Made by a program: the position numbers and the translations under genes. Under the pieces are notes generated by a model. The model did no database searches. It was not told the origin of the DNA and saw only the letters and a list, made by a program, of their open reading frames with translations. A stretch of 34,903 nucleotides of DNA from Desulfotomaculaceae bacterium (GTDB lineage Bacteria > Bacillota > Desulfotomaculia > Desulfotomaculales > Pelotomaculaceae): the NCBI GenBank assembly GCA_028696455.1, contig JAQVGZ010000017.1, forward strand, positions 1 to 34,903. The letters run 5' to 3'. This document shows, piece by piece, positions 24,056 to 32,410 of the stretch. The stretch's first letter is position 1, and each line of letters opens with the position of its first letter.

Positions 24056-24109
24056 TTGACATAAAACTATTATACTAGTAATATTAATAAATAATAATAT
24101 TCTTATTTA
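24056..24109 (+). promoter_or_regulatory. Promoter and candidate operator of the zur-znuACB operon
   Basis: TTGACA (24056-24061), 17 bases, then TAATAT (24079-24084). Overlapping it and just downstream are two interlocked inverted repeats: AATATTA/TAATATT around 24081-24102, and TAAATAA (24088-24094) with TTATTTA (24103-24109), 8 bases apart. These suit a Fur/Zur dimer site, but the A/T richness lowers confidence. Confidence 0.45.
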
Positions 24110-24118
24110 GGTGAGGTA

Positions 24119-24553
24119 ATGACTCAGCCGGAAATAATCAAAAAATTTAAGGAAAAAGGATATAAAATAACGCCTCAGCGCCGTGCCATCATTGATGTAT
24201 TAGTTAAATCAGGTAAGCCTCCAACTGCAAAGGAGGTGTTGAGAAAAGTCAGGGTGATTTCTCCGGAGGTCAGTCTCGACACTGTCTACCGCAATTTGAA
24301 GCTTTTGTCAGAAATGGGTTATCTAATTCAAATAAACTTAAGGAGCAGCGAAAGAAGCCGGTTTGAGATATTGAAAAACGGCGAACAATGTCACCATCAT
24401 CTTGTTTGCATTGGTTGTGGTGATTCAGTATGCTTAAGGCAATGCGTATTGAGTGAACAAGACTTGAAAGCAATTAAAGAAAAGGGATATGAGATGGTGG
24501 GGCATGCCTATGAAATATATGGCTATTGCCCTAAATGTCATAAAAAAAAATAA
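24119..24553 (+). CDS. zur: Fur-family regulator, probably Zur
   Basis: A 144-residue Fur-family repressor. The N-terminal winged helix (about 1-80) has ITPQRRAIIDVL, the recognition region VSLDTVYRNLKLLSEMGYL, then the metal-sensing domain with CHHHLVCIGCG, and a C-terminal YCPKCHKKK, giving two CxxC pairs for a structural zinc. In the family, Zur senses zinc, Fur iron and PerR peroxide. The three genes that follow encode a zinc-type ABC importer, so Zur is the best call. AGGTGAGG lies 3-10 bases before the ATG. It probably represses its own operon through the palindromes just upstream. Confidence 0.88.
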   Translation: MTQPEIIKKFKEKGYKITPQRRAIIDVLVKSGKPPTAKEVLRKVRVISPEVSLDTVYRNLKLLSEMGYLIQINLRSSERSRFEILKNGEQCHHHLVCIGCGDSVCLRQCVLSEQDLKAIKEKGYEMVGHAYEIYGYCPKCHKKK

Positions 24554-24565
24554 GAAGTGATGTTT

Positions 24566-25459
24566 ATGATTTTAACAACCAAAGAATTTTACCTGCTATT
24601 ATTTTTACTTTTAGCTTTAGTCTGTACATTTGCGGGATGCGACAATAATAAGGTTGTGCATGAACAAGCTCCTTCAGATAAACCAGTTATAGCAGTATCA
24701 ATTGTTCCACAGGCAACCTTTGTAAAGGAAGTGGCCGGGGATCTAGTAAATGTTGTTACCATGATTCCACCGGGGATGAGTCCTGCCAATTATGCTCCCA
24801 CCCCGCAGGAGATGGGGCAGTTTTCCAGAGCATCTCTTTATTTTACGATCGGTGTGCCTACAGAGACAGCCAATATTTTGCCTGAGGCAGCAGGCCTCAA
24901 TCCGGATATAAGAATAATTTCACTAAATAATGAGGTAGCCAAAGTGTTTCCGGAACGTGAAATTGCACCCGGAATGCGTGATCCACATATATGGCTCTCA
25001 CCAAAACGAGTGAAAGTTATGGTTAATTCAATAGCAAGGGAACTATCGGCAATAGACCCCCCAAATAAAGAAGTTTACGAAAACAATGCTGCTGCATATA
25101 TAAAAAAAATAGATAAGCTTGACCAGGATATATTTAATTCGTTGAAAAACTTATCAGAAAAAGCATTTATAGTATATCATCCAGCTTTTGGGTATTTTGC
25201 CGATGACTATGGTTTGCAAATGGTTTCTCTTGAAGAGGAAGGAAAAGAGGCTACGGCCAAGTCACTTAAGAAAGCAATTAACTTTGCTAAAGAAGAAAAT
25301 ATTAAAGTTATATTTTATCAGGAAGAGATCGACAGCAAACAGTCTCATGCTTTTGCTGAAGAGATTGGTGGAAAGGCCGAAATGATCGCTCCGCTGGCAC
25401 CCAACTACATTTACAATCTGGAGAAAACCGCCAGGGTTTTTGCTGAGGTTCTTAGTTGA
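24566..25459 (+). CDS. znuA: ZnuA/TroA-like metal-binding lipoprotein of an ABC importer
   Basis: A substrate-binding lipoprotein of about 297 residues in the ZnuA/TroA (cluster A-I) family. The signal peptide has a hydrophobic core (FYLLLFLLLALV) and a lipobox ending FAGC, so signal peptidase II should cut before that Cys. Metal ligands seen are His in DPHIWLSP and His in YHPAFGYF, with an acidic region later (EEIDSKQSHAFAEEIGG). Where most members have a His in Pro-His-x-Tyr/Phe-Glu-Pro, this one reads SPANYAPTP, with no His. ATG 24566 is preferred because AAGAAG lies 8 bases upstream; GTG 24557 and ATG 24560 are possible. The gene lies 12 bases after zur and overlaps znuC. Confidence 0.88.
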   Translation: MILTTKEFYLLLFLLLALVCTFAGCDNNKVVHEQAPSDKPVIAVSIVPQATFVKEVAGDLVNVVTMIPPGMSPANYAPTPQEMGQFSRASLYFTIGVPTETANILPEAAGLNPDIRIISLNNEVAKVFPEREIAPGMRDPHIWLSPKRVKVMVNSIARELSAIDPPNKEVYENNAAAYIKKIDKLDQDIFNSLKNLSEKAFIVYHPAFGYFADDYGLQMVSLEEEGKEATAKSLKKAINFAKEENIKVIFYQEEIDSKQSHAFAEEIGGKAEMIAPLAPNYIYNLEKTARVFAEVLS

Positions 25460-26223
25460 CTATGACATATGCCATTGAAATTAGAAGCTTAAGTGTATAT
25501 TATAATAATCTGTGTGCTCTTGACAGCGTCAACCTTAACGTAAAAGAACAAGAGTTTCTTGGAATAATTGGACCGAGCGGCGGTGGTAAAAGCACACTTC
25601 TCAAGTCAGTGTTGAACTTGGTGAAGCCATCTAGCGGTAGCATCAAGATATTTGGACAGCCGTTACGCCTGTCCCTAAATCAAATCGGATATGTACCCCA
25701 GAATATAAGGTTTGACCGGCACTTTCCGATTAACGTAAAAGATGTAGTGCTGATGGGTCGTATTTCAAGGCATAAGCCGCTTTTTTTGCGCTACAAACAG
25801 GCGGACCTGACAATTGTGTCACAAATCCTTAAGGATTTGGAAATTGGCCATCTGATCGATCGTCAGATCGGGCAATTGTCCGGCGGCCAGCTTCAGCGGG
25901 TGCTTTTAGCCAGAGCTCTTGCTGTTGAACCACGTATCCTGCTGCTCGACGAACCTACATCTAACGTCGATTCGTATTCCAAAACACTAATCTATTCAAT
26001 TCTAAAAGAATTAAGCCGCCGCATTGCTGTAATAGTTGTAACGCACGATATCTGGGCTATATCATCATTAATCGATCAAGTTGCCTGTTTGAACGTTAAG
26101 CTCCACTATCACGGTGGCACGGAGTTGAACGACGAAATCATCCAAAACGTTTTTGGCTGCCCTGTTGATCTAATCGCTCACGGCGTTCCGCATAGGATTT
26201 ATCGTGCTCATGAAGGGGTATAA
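25456..26223 (+). CDS. znuC: Zinc ABC transporter ATPase
   Basis: A 255-residue ABC ATPase that powers metal import with ZnuA and ZnuB. Walker A is GPSGGGKST (about 39-47), the signature LSGGQLQR, Walker B ILLLDEPTSNVD, and the switch His is in VVTHD. It overlaps the end of znuA (TTGA), so translation is coupled; GAGG lies 7 bases before TTG 25456. ATG 25462 is an equally plausible start that removes two residues. The C-terminus has the short tail usual for the ZnuC/MntB group. Confidence 0.93.
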   Translation: MTMTYAIEIRSLSVYYNNLCALDSVNLNVKEQEFLGIIGPSGGGKSTLLKSVLNLVKPSSGSIKIFGQPLRLSLNQIGYVPQNIRFDRHFPINVKDVVLMGRISRHKPLFLRYKQADLTIVSQILKDLEIGHLIDRQIGQLSGGQLQRVLLARALAVEPRILLLDEPTSNVDSYSKTLIYSILKELSRRIAVIVVTHDIWAISSLIDQVACLNVKLHYHGGTELNDEIIQNVFGCPVDLIAHGVPHRIYRAHEGV

Positions 26224-26228
26224 TTAAT

Positions 26229-27098
26229 ATGATTGATGCTTTACTCGAATATAAATTTTTACAAAACGCTGTAATCAGTGCAGTGCTAGCCAGCATAGCG
26301 TGCGGTATTATCGGCACTATAGTCATGGAGAAGCGGCTGGTTATGATGAGCGGAGGCATTGCGCATACTGCTTTTGGGGGCATCGGGATGGGTTATTATT
26401 TAAAAATAGAGCCTATCCTGGGGGCTTTAGCATTTTCAATTTTTTCTTCGCTGACCATAATTAAAATAAAGCGGTCGACCTTTACCAACCCGGATATTCT
26501 AATCGGCATGTTCTGGTCTTTGGGTATGGCCATAGGGATCTTATTTATTGCTATCACGCCGGGTTACCCGCCTGACATGACCTCTTACCTTTTTGGCGAT
26601 ATCTTGACGGTATCAAGGTTTGACCTCTGGATCATTTCCGTTCTCGACGTATTGGTGATTATCACTATAGTAACTTTATACAATGTTTTTAAAGCTTACA
26701 TGTTCGATGAGGAGTTTGTCAGTGTTTCCGGTATTAGAACCAGTATATTGGAATACCTGCTTTTCGTATTAATAGCGATCACTGTAGTGATCCTCATTAG
26801 AGTAGTTGGGATTATTCTGGTTATTGCTCTATTTACTGCTCCCCCGGCTATTGCTAAATTATTTACCTATAATTTAAAAAGGATTATGCTCATCTCGACA
26901 ATCCTGGGCAGTGCTTTTTGCCTGATTGGCTTATGGTTCTCCTATGAAATGCATATTTCATCAGGCGCCTCAATTGTTCTGATAACCGTATTATCTTATG
27001 TTTCTATATCCATAACACGCAGGATGTTGAAAAAGGAAGGGCGAGTGCATGTGACGTCAGGCATGGTGGACATTGCAGAAAATATGCAAAAAGGTTAA
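26229..27098 (+). CDS. znuB: Zinc ABC transporter permease
   Basis: A 289-residue polytopic membrane protein of the ABC-3 (ZnuB/MntC) permease family. About eight or nine hydrophobic helices are visible, with the family segments EKRLVMMSGGIAHTAFGGIG near the N-terminus and RVVGIILVIALFTAPPAIAK in the second half. It forms the channel through which ZnuA delivers metal, driven by ZnuC. It begins 5 bases after znuC. It ends the zur-znuACB operon, and mnmA starts 32 bases later and may be read through. Confidence 0.92.
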   Translation: MIDALLEYKFLQNAVISAVLASIACGIIGTIVMEKRLVMMSGGIAHTAFGGIGMGYYLKIEPILGALAFSIFSSLTIIKIKRSTFTNPDILIGMFWSLGMAIGILFIAITPGYPPDMTSYLFGDILTVSRFDLWIISVLDVLVIITIVTLYNVFKAYMFDEEFVSVSGIRTSILEYLLFVLIAITVVILIRVVGIILVIALFTAPPAIAKLFTYNLKRIMLISTILGSAFCLIGLWFSYEMHISSGASIVLITVLSYVSISITRRMLKKEGRVHVTSGMVDIAENMQKG

Positions 27099-27130
27099 AT
27101 TATAGAAAATATAAATATTAAGGTGAGCAT

Positions 27131-28228
27131 GTGCCAAATAAAGCTAGAGTTGTCGCGGCTATGAGCGGCGGAGTGGATAGTACCGTTACCGCCGCCCTTT
27201 TAGTAAAAAAGGGTTATGAAGTGATTGGCATTACCATGCAAATGGGGCAGCCTTACCAGACTGAGGTTGCTGATAATCATGCTGGTAGTTGTTCCTTAGA
27301 AGCAGTTGAAGAAGCCAGAATAGTGGCCGGTAAACTGGGCATTCCTCATTATGTAGTGAACTTTCAGGATGTCTTTGAAAAAAAGGTAATTGATTATTTT
27401 ACTTATGAATATTTGCGCGGGCGTACCCCTAACCCTTGCATTGCCTGCAATAATTATGTAAAGTTTGGAGCCCTTCTTGATAAAGCGTTGGGTTTAGGGG
27501 CAGAATATATTGCTACCGGTCATTACGCACGGCTTGGCTATAGTGCGGAGTTCGGTCGCTATACAGTGCGGCGTCCAGCTGATCGTAGAAAAGATCAGAG
27601 CTATGTTCTGTACGGGCTGACCCAGTATCAGATCGCTCGCGCAATGATGCCTCTAGGTGATTATACAAAAGAAGAAGTGCGCCAGATGGCCGCCGAACTT
27701 GACCTGGCAGTGGCGGAGAAAGCGGAAAGCCAGGATATATGTTTTGTTTCAGATAACAATTACCGCCATTTTCTTGCCAGTAATAATCCGGAGGCAAAAA
27801 AGCCGGGCTTTTTTATCAATATGAATGGAGAGGTTATTGGCCGGCACCAGGGCGTTTCTAATTATACTGTCGGTCAGCGGCGCGGCCTGGGCCTGGCCGC
27901 GGGAGAGCGCATTTACGTAATTAGAATTGATCCAGAAAACAACACAATCACCCTAGGTCCTGAAGAGGCTACTTTGGGCACTAACTTAATTGCCGGAGAG
28001 GCAAATCTTATTCTTTTTAAGGAAATAGCTGCCCCTATAGAAGTTGAGGCCCAGATTCGCTATAACAGTAGGCCTGCTTCGGCCACCTTGACTCCTCGCC
28101 CGGATGGTTGTCTACAAGTTCATTTTCATACCCCACAGCGCTCAATCACACCGGGGCAAGCGGTGGTTTTTTACCTGGGAGATTATCTGGTGGGTGGCGC
28201 TACGATTAATTGTATAGTTCCAGTTTAA
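27131..28228 (+). CDS. mnmA: tRNA-specific 2-thiouridylase
   Basis: A 365-residue enzyme that installs the 2-thio group on uridine 34 of tRNA-Lys, -Glu and -Gln, using ATP and sulfur carried from a cysteine desulfurase. The PP-loop motif AMSGGVDST is N-terminal. RTPNPCIACNNYVKFG holds one catalytic Cys and SQDICFVSD the other, and a C-terminal beta domain has GQRRGLGLA and FHTPQRSITPGQAVVFY. The start is GTG, with AAGGTG 7 bases upstream. In many Firmicutes a cysteine desulfurase gene precedes mnmA; here the zinc importer does. Motifs are complete. Confidence 0.96.
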   Translation: MPNKARVVAAMSGGVDSTVTAALLVKKGYEVIGITMQMGQPYQTEVADNHAGSCSLEAVEEARIVAGKLGIPHYVVNFQDVFEKKVIDYFTYEYLRGRTPNPCIACNNYVKFGALLDKALGLGAEYIATGHYARLGYSAEFGRYTVRRPADRRKDQSYVLYGLTQYQIARAMMPLGDYTKEEVRQMAAELDLAVAEKAESQDICFVSDNNYRHFLASNNPEAKKPGFFINMNGEVIGRHQGVSNYTVGQRRGLGLAAGERIYVIRIDPENNTITLGPEEATLGTNLIAGEANLILFKEIAAPIEVEAQIRYNSRPASATLTPRPDGCLQVHFHTPQRSITPGQAVVFYLGDYLVGGATINCIVPV

Positions 28229-28240
28229 GCGGTATCATGA

Positions 28241-28273
28241 AAAGGCCAGTTAGCCGCACGTGCGGTTGCCTTT
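28241..28273 (+). terminator. Hairpin after mnmA
   Basis: The perfect 12-base palindrome CCGCACGTGCGG (28254-28265) forms the inner stem. AAAGGC (28241-28246) and GCCTTT (28268-28273) form an outer stem, with 7 unpaired bases on one side. The T-run is short. It could serve as a weak terminator. Confidence 0.5.
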
Positions 28274-28356
28274 AATCTGCATTTTTTAGTAATCAAGTGG
28301 GCATAATAGAAGTACTGGGTTTTAATGAGTAATTAGCTGTTAAGGGGGCGACAGTT

Positions 28357-28530
28357 TTGACCTGCCCGGTTTGCGGAGGCAAGGCCACTGGAAAAGTTGG
28401 CATTGACCAGTATTACTGCTGGGACTGCTGTGTGGAGTATCGTATTACTAAAGAAGGTGTTCAAATATACGAAGTGGCTGAGGATGGTAGTTTGGTTGCT
28501 TTTGACCCGCTTAATGAATTCTTGTTATAG
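28357..28530 (+). CDS. Small zinc-ribbon protein (57 residues)
   Basis: A short gene with a TTG start and a strong AAGGGGG site 8 bases upstream. The product opens MTCPVCGGKATGK and then has CWDCC, so a CxxC pair is followed 14 residues later by CxxCC. This is the layout of a small zinc ribbon. The C-terminal half (EGVQIYEVAEDGSLVAFDP) is acidic and beta-like. I know of no function. A perfect hairpin directly after it supports its being a real transcription unit. It might bind nucleic acid or a partner protein. The nearby zinc importer is suggestive only. Confidence 0.75.
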   Translation: MTCPVCGGKATGKVGIDQYYCWDCCVEYRITKEGVQIYEVAEDGSLVAFDPLNEFLL

Positions 28531-28555
28531 AATTAAATAATTAGGTTTTTTAAAC

Positions 28556-28584
28556 AGTGGGGAGAATCTCCCCACTTATGTTTT
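28556..28584 (+). terminator. Intrinsic terminator after the zinc-ribbon gene
   Basis: A perfect 9-bp stem (AGTGGGGAG with CTCCCCACT) with a 3-base loop, then TATGTTTT. It ends immediately before the ribosome site of the next gene, so it may also act as an attenuator for that gene. Confidence 0.75.
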
Positions 28585-28597
28585 GGTGGTGAAAAGA

Positions 28598-29635
28598 TTG
28601 TCCTGGTGGCAAGAGCACAAAAAGAGAAAGTTGTTTTTTTTGATCTGCTTTGTCCTTGGTCTCGTTTATTTTTTATATCTTCTTCATGGTTTGGTTTTCT
28701 CTTTTATACTGGCAGTTCTACTTGCTTATTTAATTAACCCCCTCGTCAGCGCCATCGAAGCAAGGGGCACGCCGCGGTGTGGGGCGATCCTGTTGGTCTA
28801 TCTGGCTTTGTTCTTTTTTTTTGCAGGTATTTTTTTATATGGTGTGCCCCGTTTCATTGAGCAGTTACATAAATTGGCCGATACAATACCTCAGTACTCC
28901 TTGCAGGCCCAGGAGGTTACCCAATCAATTCAGACTCGTTATATTGATCTCGGTATTCCAGAGGGAATGAGGCACGTTATCGATGAACGTATCCTTTGGA
29001 TGGAAGAGCTCGTTTTACAACAAGTTAACAAAACAATTGCGGTTGTAATCGACGCTGCCGGGAGCGTATTTAAGATTTTACTGGCTCCGGTGCTGGCCTT
29101 TTATTTTTTAAAAGACATTCATTTAATAAAAAACAAGAGCATTTCTGTCCTGCCGCAAGAATGGCGGAAAGATATCAGTAATCTTCTTCATGAAATAGAC
29201 CAGGTATTAGGCAGTTTTATTAGGGGATATTTTATAGTTGCAGCGATTGTGGGAGCAATGGCGGCACTAAGCATGGCCTTACTTGGTATGGAATTTGCGC
29301 TGATGCTTGGCCTTATTGCTGGCACAACTGAAATAATTCCTTATTTTGGGCCGGTAATTGGTGCTGTACCAGCTGTGATACTGGCTTTTTTGCATTCAGA
29401 GTGGCTTGCCATAAAGGTTGCGCTTGCTTTTTTAATAATACACCAACTGGAAGGCAATATTATTTCCCCAAAAATACTGGGAGACAAAGTAGGGCTTCAC
29501 CCGCTGCTGATAATCTTTAGCCTCTTTGCAGGGGGTGAACTTTACGGTTTGACGGGGATGCTGCTGAGTGTGCCTGTAGCGGCTGTACTAAGAGTAGTCC
29601 TAATATTTGTCTATAAGAAGGTAATGATTGCCTAA
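28598..29635 (+). CDS. AI-2E family (PerM/YdiK-like) membrane protein
   Basis: A 345-residue protein of the AI-2E/UPF0118 transporter family. It has two N-terminal hydrophobic helices, a soluble-looking stretch (about 75-145), and five or so helices in the second half. The family's conserved segment GTTEIIPYFGPVIGAVPA is present, followed by HQLEGNIISPKILGDKVGLHPLLI. Members have been tied to quorum-signal export, Na+/H+ exchange or unknown roles, so no substrate is assigned. TTG 28598 is chosen because GGTGGTG (28585-28591) lies 6 bases upstream; TTG 28583 and GTG 28586/28589 are in frame but overlap that site. Confidence 0.87.
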   Translation: MSWWQEHKKRKLFFLICFVLGLVYFLYLLHGLVFSFILAVLLAYLINPLVSAIEARGTPRCGAILLVYLALFFFFAGIFLYGVPRFIEQLHKLADTIPQYSLQAQEVTQSIQTRYIDLGIPEGMRHVIDERILWMEELVLQQVNKTIAVVIDAAGSVFKILLAPVLAFYFLKDIHLIKNKSISVLPQEWRKDISNLLHEIDQVLGSFIRGYFIVAAIVGAMAALSMALLGMEFALMLGLIAGTTEIIPYFGPVIGAVPAVILAFLHSEWLAIKVALAFLIIHQLEGNIISPKILGDKVGLHPLLIIFSLFAGGELYGLTGMLLSVPVAAVLRVVLIFVYKKVMIA

Positions 29636-29656
29636 TCTTTTTTAGGATCCCTTTTC

Positions 29657-29686
29657 TTGACACTTAATAGCGGTATTCAGTATAAT
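29657..29686 (+). promoter_or_regulatory. Strong sigma-A promoter for alaS
   Basis: A perfect TTGACA (29657-29662) and a perfect TATAAT (29681-29686) are 18 bases apart. The predicted leader is about 60 bases and holds an A7/T7 hairpin (29694-29712), but no T-box sequence, so alaS is probably not tRNA-controlled here. Confidence 0.85.
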
Positions 29687-29755
29687 TAACGTGAAAAAAA
29701 GCGGGTTTTTTTAGATAGACATTTATAAGTGAAGAACGGGAGGCTATTTAATTTG

Positions 29756-32410
29756 ATGACTGGTCATGATATTAGGAGAATGTTTTTGAATTTTTTTGAA
29801 AAAAAAGGGCATATGATCTTGCCCAGTGCCTCTCTCATACCCTTAAGTGATCCTAGTATACTCTGGACTGCTGCAGGCATGGTGCCTTTTAAGCCGTATT
29901 TTACCGGTTCTTCCAGTCCGGAGTTTTCCAGAGTAACAACCTGCCAGAAATGTATACGCACTCCGGATATTGAATCAGTTGGCCGGACTGCTCGTCACCA
30001 TACTTTTTTTGAAATGTTGGGTAATTTTTCTTTTGGTGATTATTTTAAAGAAAGCGCTATTCCCTGGGCCTGGGAATTCGTGACTGAACATTTGCGATTG
30101 CCACCTGAACTGCTATGGATAACCGTCTATCAAGATGACGATGAAGCCTTTGATATTTGGAACAGGGTAGTTGGTGTGCCAGTCAACCGAATTGTGAGAA
30201 TGGGTAAAGATACTAACTTTTGGGAAATCGGTGTTGGACCCTGCGGGCCATGTTCGGAGATTCATGTAGATCTTGGCGCCGAGCGAGGCTGTGGCGCACC
30301 GGACTGTGCGGTAGGCTGTGAGTGTGACCGGTATCTGGAAATTTGGAATTTGGTTTTCATCCAGTATTTCAGGGATGAGGAAGGTAATTATTCCCCTTTA
30401 GCCAATAGGGGTATTGACACCGGAATGGGCCTGGAACGGGTAGCCTCGGTGATTCAGAATGTGCCGTCAAATTTTGAGACTGATTTATTACATGAAATCG
30501 TAGATTTTACTGCTGGGTTGATTGGCCAAAAATATGGTGTTAAAAAAAATGTTGATTTAGCCCTGAAGGTAATTGCAGATCATTGCCGGGCTATTACCTT
30601 TGCTGTTAGTGACGGGGCCCTACCTTCAAATGAAGGTAGGGGATATGTAATCCGCCGCCTGCTGCGGCGGGCAGTGCGTTTTGGCAAGTTGCTGGGAGTA
30701 CAGGGACCTTTCATGAGCCAGGTGGCCGGTACTGTTATCCGTCAAATGGGCAGCGCCTACCCGGAATTGGTTGAGCGGCAGAATCATGTTTTAAAGGTTA
30801 TCCTGGCTGAGGAAGAGCGTTTTGGTGAAACCCTGATTCAGGGTACGGAAATGTTGAACCAGATCATTGCTGGGTTAAAAGCGTCAGGTGGTTCAGTAAT
30901 TCCAGGAGCAAGCGCCTTTAAGCTTTACGATACTTACGGATTCCCCCTTGAACTGACCCAGGAGATGGCAGCCGAACAGGGACTGACGGTGGACTCGGAG
31001 GGATTTAGGAATGCAATGGAAGGCCAGCGGCAACTGGCCAGGAGTGCCAGGCAGGAGACTGAATACATTTCTGAGCGGGAAGCTTTCTTCAAAGATTTGC
31101 GTGATCAGGTTGGTACTACGACTTTTATCGGATATAACTCATTGCAGGCAAAGTCCCGCGTGCTGGCTATCTTAAAAAATGGGGAAAAGGTAAATTCAGC
31201 GTCAGTCGGGCAGGAGATCGAGTTTATCCTGGATGTTACCCCATGCTATGCTGAATCCGGCGGTCAGGTTGGTGATTTTGCCCGGGTTACTGCTCCTGAT
31301 GATTTGGATCCTGGCCTGGTTATTGATGTCCTTGAAGTGTACAAACCAGTGGAAAACTTATTTATACACCGTGGTCAAGTAATCAGCGGGTTTATCAAAG
31401 AACAAGATTATGTTCAGGTTCAGGTAGATCAAGCCAGGCGTTCCGCCATTTGCCGCAACCATTCTACTACCCACCTGCTACACAAAGTTTTGAAGGAAGT
31501 GTTGGGTGGACACGTCAATCAGGCTGGCTCATTAGTAGAGCCGGATAGACTGCGCTTTGACTTTACTCATTATGCCGCTATGACCCAGGATGAATTAAAA
31601 CGTGTCGAAAATAATGTCAACCGTGCTGTGCTGGCCAACCTACCTGTGGAGGTTTTTGAAACTTCGCTTACAGAAGCACGTGCACTTGGGGCAGCTGCTC
31701 TATTCGGTGAAAAGTATGGGGAGAGGGTCAGGGTGGTTAAAATGGGAGACTTTAGCCTGGAACTATGCGGTGGCACCCACTTACGTTCTACCGCCGAGGC
31801 AGGTTTGTTTAAGCTGGTAGGAGAAAGCAGTGTTGGAGCTGGATTGCGCAGGATTGAAGCGGTAACTGGAGAAGGGGCTTTAAGCTACATCGAGGGCAAA
31901 GAAGAGCAATTTGCTGAGATTGCCCGGTTGGTCAAGGCGCCGCCGCATGAAGCAGCGCACCGGGTGAAGGGGCTGCTTCAGAACATAAAAGACCTGGAGG
32001 CCGAGAGTGAGATGCTCCAGGCCAGGCTAGCCAGGTACCAGGTGCAGGAGTTACTGGACCGGATGAAGGATGTTAAAGGGGTAAAAGTGTTGACTGGCCA
32101 GACTACCGCACCGGACATGGATAGCTTGCGCGGCATGGTAGACCTCCTGAAAGACAAAATTGGCACTGGTGTAATTGTACTGGGTAGTGAGTCTAATGGA
32201 AAGGTAAACCTTGTTGTGGCTGTTACCAGAGATTTATTAAAAAGTGGTTTACATGCGGGTAAAATAATTAAGCCAGTGGCTGCCATAGTGGGTGGCGGCG
32301 GTGGCGGCCGGCCTGAGTTGGCTCAGGCTGGCGGCAAGAACCCATCCCGCTTGAAAGAAGCATTGGAGACATCCTACAAAGTGGTCGACAGCCAAATCAA
32401 AGATTTATAG
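29756..32410 (+). CDS. alaS: Alanyl-tRNA synthetase
   Basis: An 884-residue class II synthetase. The N-terminal catalytic core (about 1-240) has LPSASLIPLSDPSILWTAAG, the motif-2 region RHHTFFEMLGNFSFGDYF and GIDTGMGLERV. The editing domain has the zinc ligands NHSTTHLLH and CGGTHLRSTAEAG. The C-Ala domain ends in GGGGGGRPELAQAGG. ATG 29756 gives the standard opening MTGHDIRRMFLNFFEKKGH; GGGAGG (29738-29743) lies 12 bases upstream, so the adjacent TTG 29753 is also possible. The GTG at 29729 precedes that site and is unlikely. It ends overlapping the convergent GNAT gene by six bases. Confidence 0.97.
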   Translation: MTGHDIRRMFLNFFEKKGHMILPSASLIPLSDPSILWTAAGMVPFKPYFTGSSSPEFSRVTTCQKCIRTPDIESVGRTARHHTFFEMLGNFSFGDYFKESAIPWAWEFVTEHLRLPPELLWITVYQDDDEAFDIWNRVVGVPVNRIVRMGKDTNFWEIGVGPCGPCSEIHVDLGAERGCGAPDCAVGCECDRYLEIWNLVFIQYFRDEEGNYSPLANRGIDTGMGLERVASVIQNVPSNFETDLLHEIVDFTAGLIGQKYGVKKNVDLALKVIADHCRAITFAVSDGALPSNEGRGYVIRRLLRRAVRFGKLLGVQGPFMSQVAGTVIRQMGSAYPELVERQNHVLKVILAEEERFGETLIQGTEMLNQIIAGLKASGGSVIPGASAFKLYDTYGFPLELTQEMAAEQGLTVDSEGFRNAMEGQRQLARSARQETEYISEREAFFKDLRDQVGTTTFIGYNSLQAKSRVLAILKNGEKVNSASVGQEIEFILDVTPCYAESGGQVGDFARVTAPDDLDPGLVIDVLEVYKPVENLFIHRGQVISGFIKEQDYVQVQVDQARRSAICRNHSTTHLLHKVLKEVLGGHVNQAGSLVEPDRLRFDFTHYAAMTQDELKRVENNVNRAVLANLPVEVFETSLTEARALGAAALFGEKYGERVRVVKMGDFSLELCGGTHLRSTAEAGLFKLVGESSVGAGLRRIEAVTGEGALSYIEGKEEQFAEIARLVKAPPHEAAHRVKGLLQNIKDLEAESEMLQARLARYQVQELLDRMKDVKGVKVLTGQTTAPDMDSLRGMVDLLKDKIGTGVIVLGSESNGKVNLVVAVTRDLLKSGLHAGKIIKPVAAIVGGGGGGRPELAQAGGKNPSRLKEALETSYKVVDSQIKDL

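Noticed and set aside
29694-29712. A7/T7 hairpin in the alaS leader, considered as an attenuator
   Set aside because: It is only A-T pairs around a GC-rich loop, without a competing structure; probably a chance A/T run.
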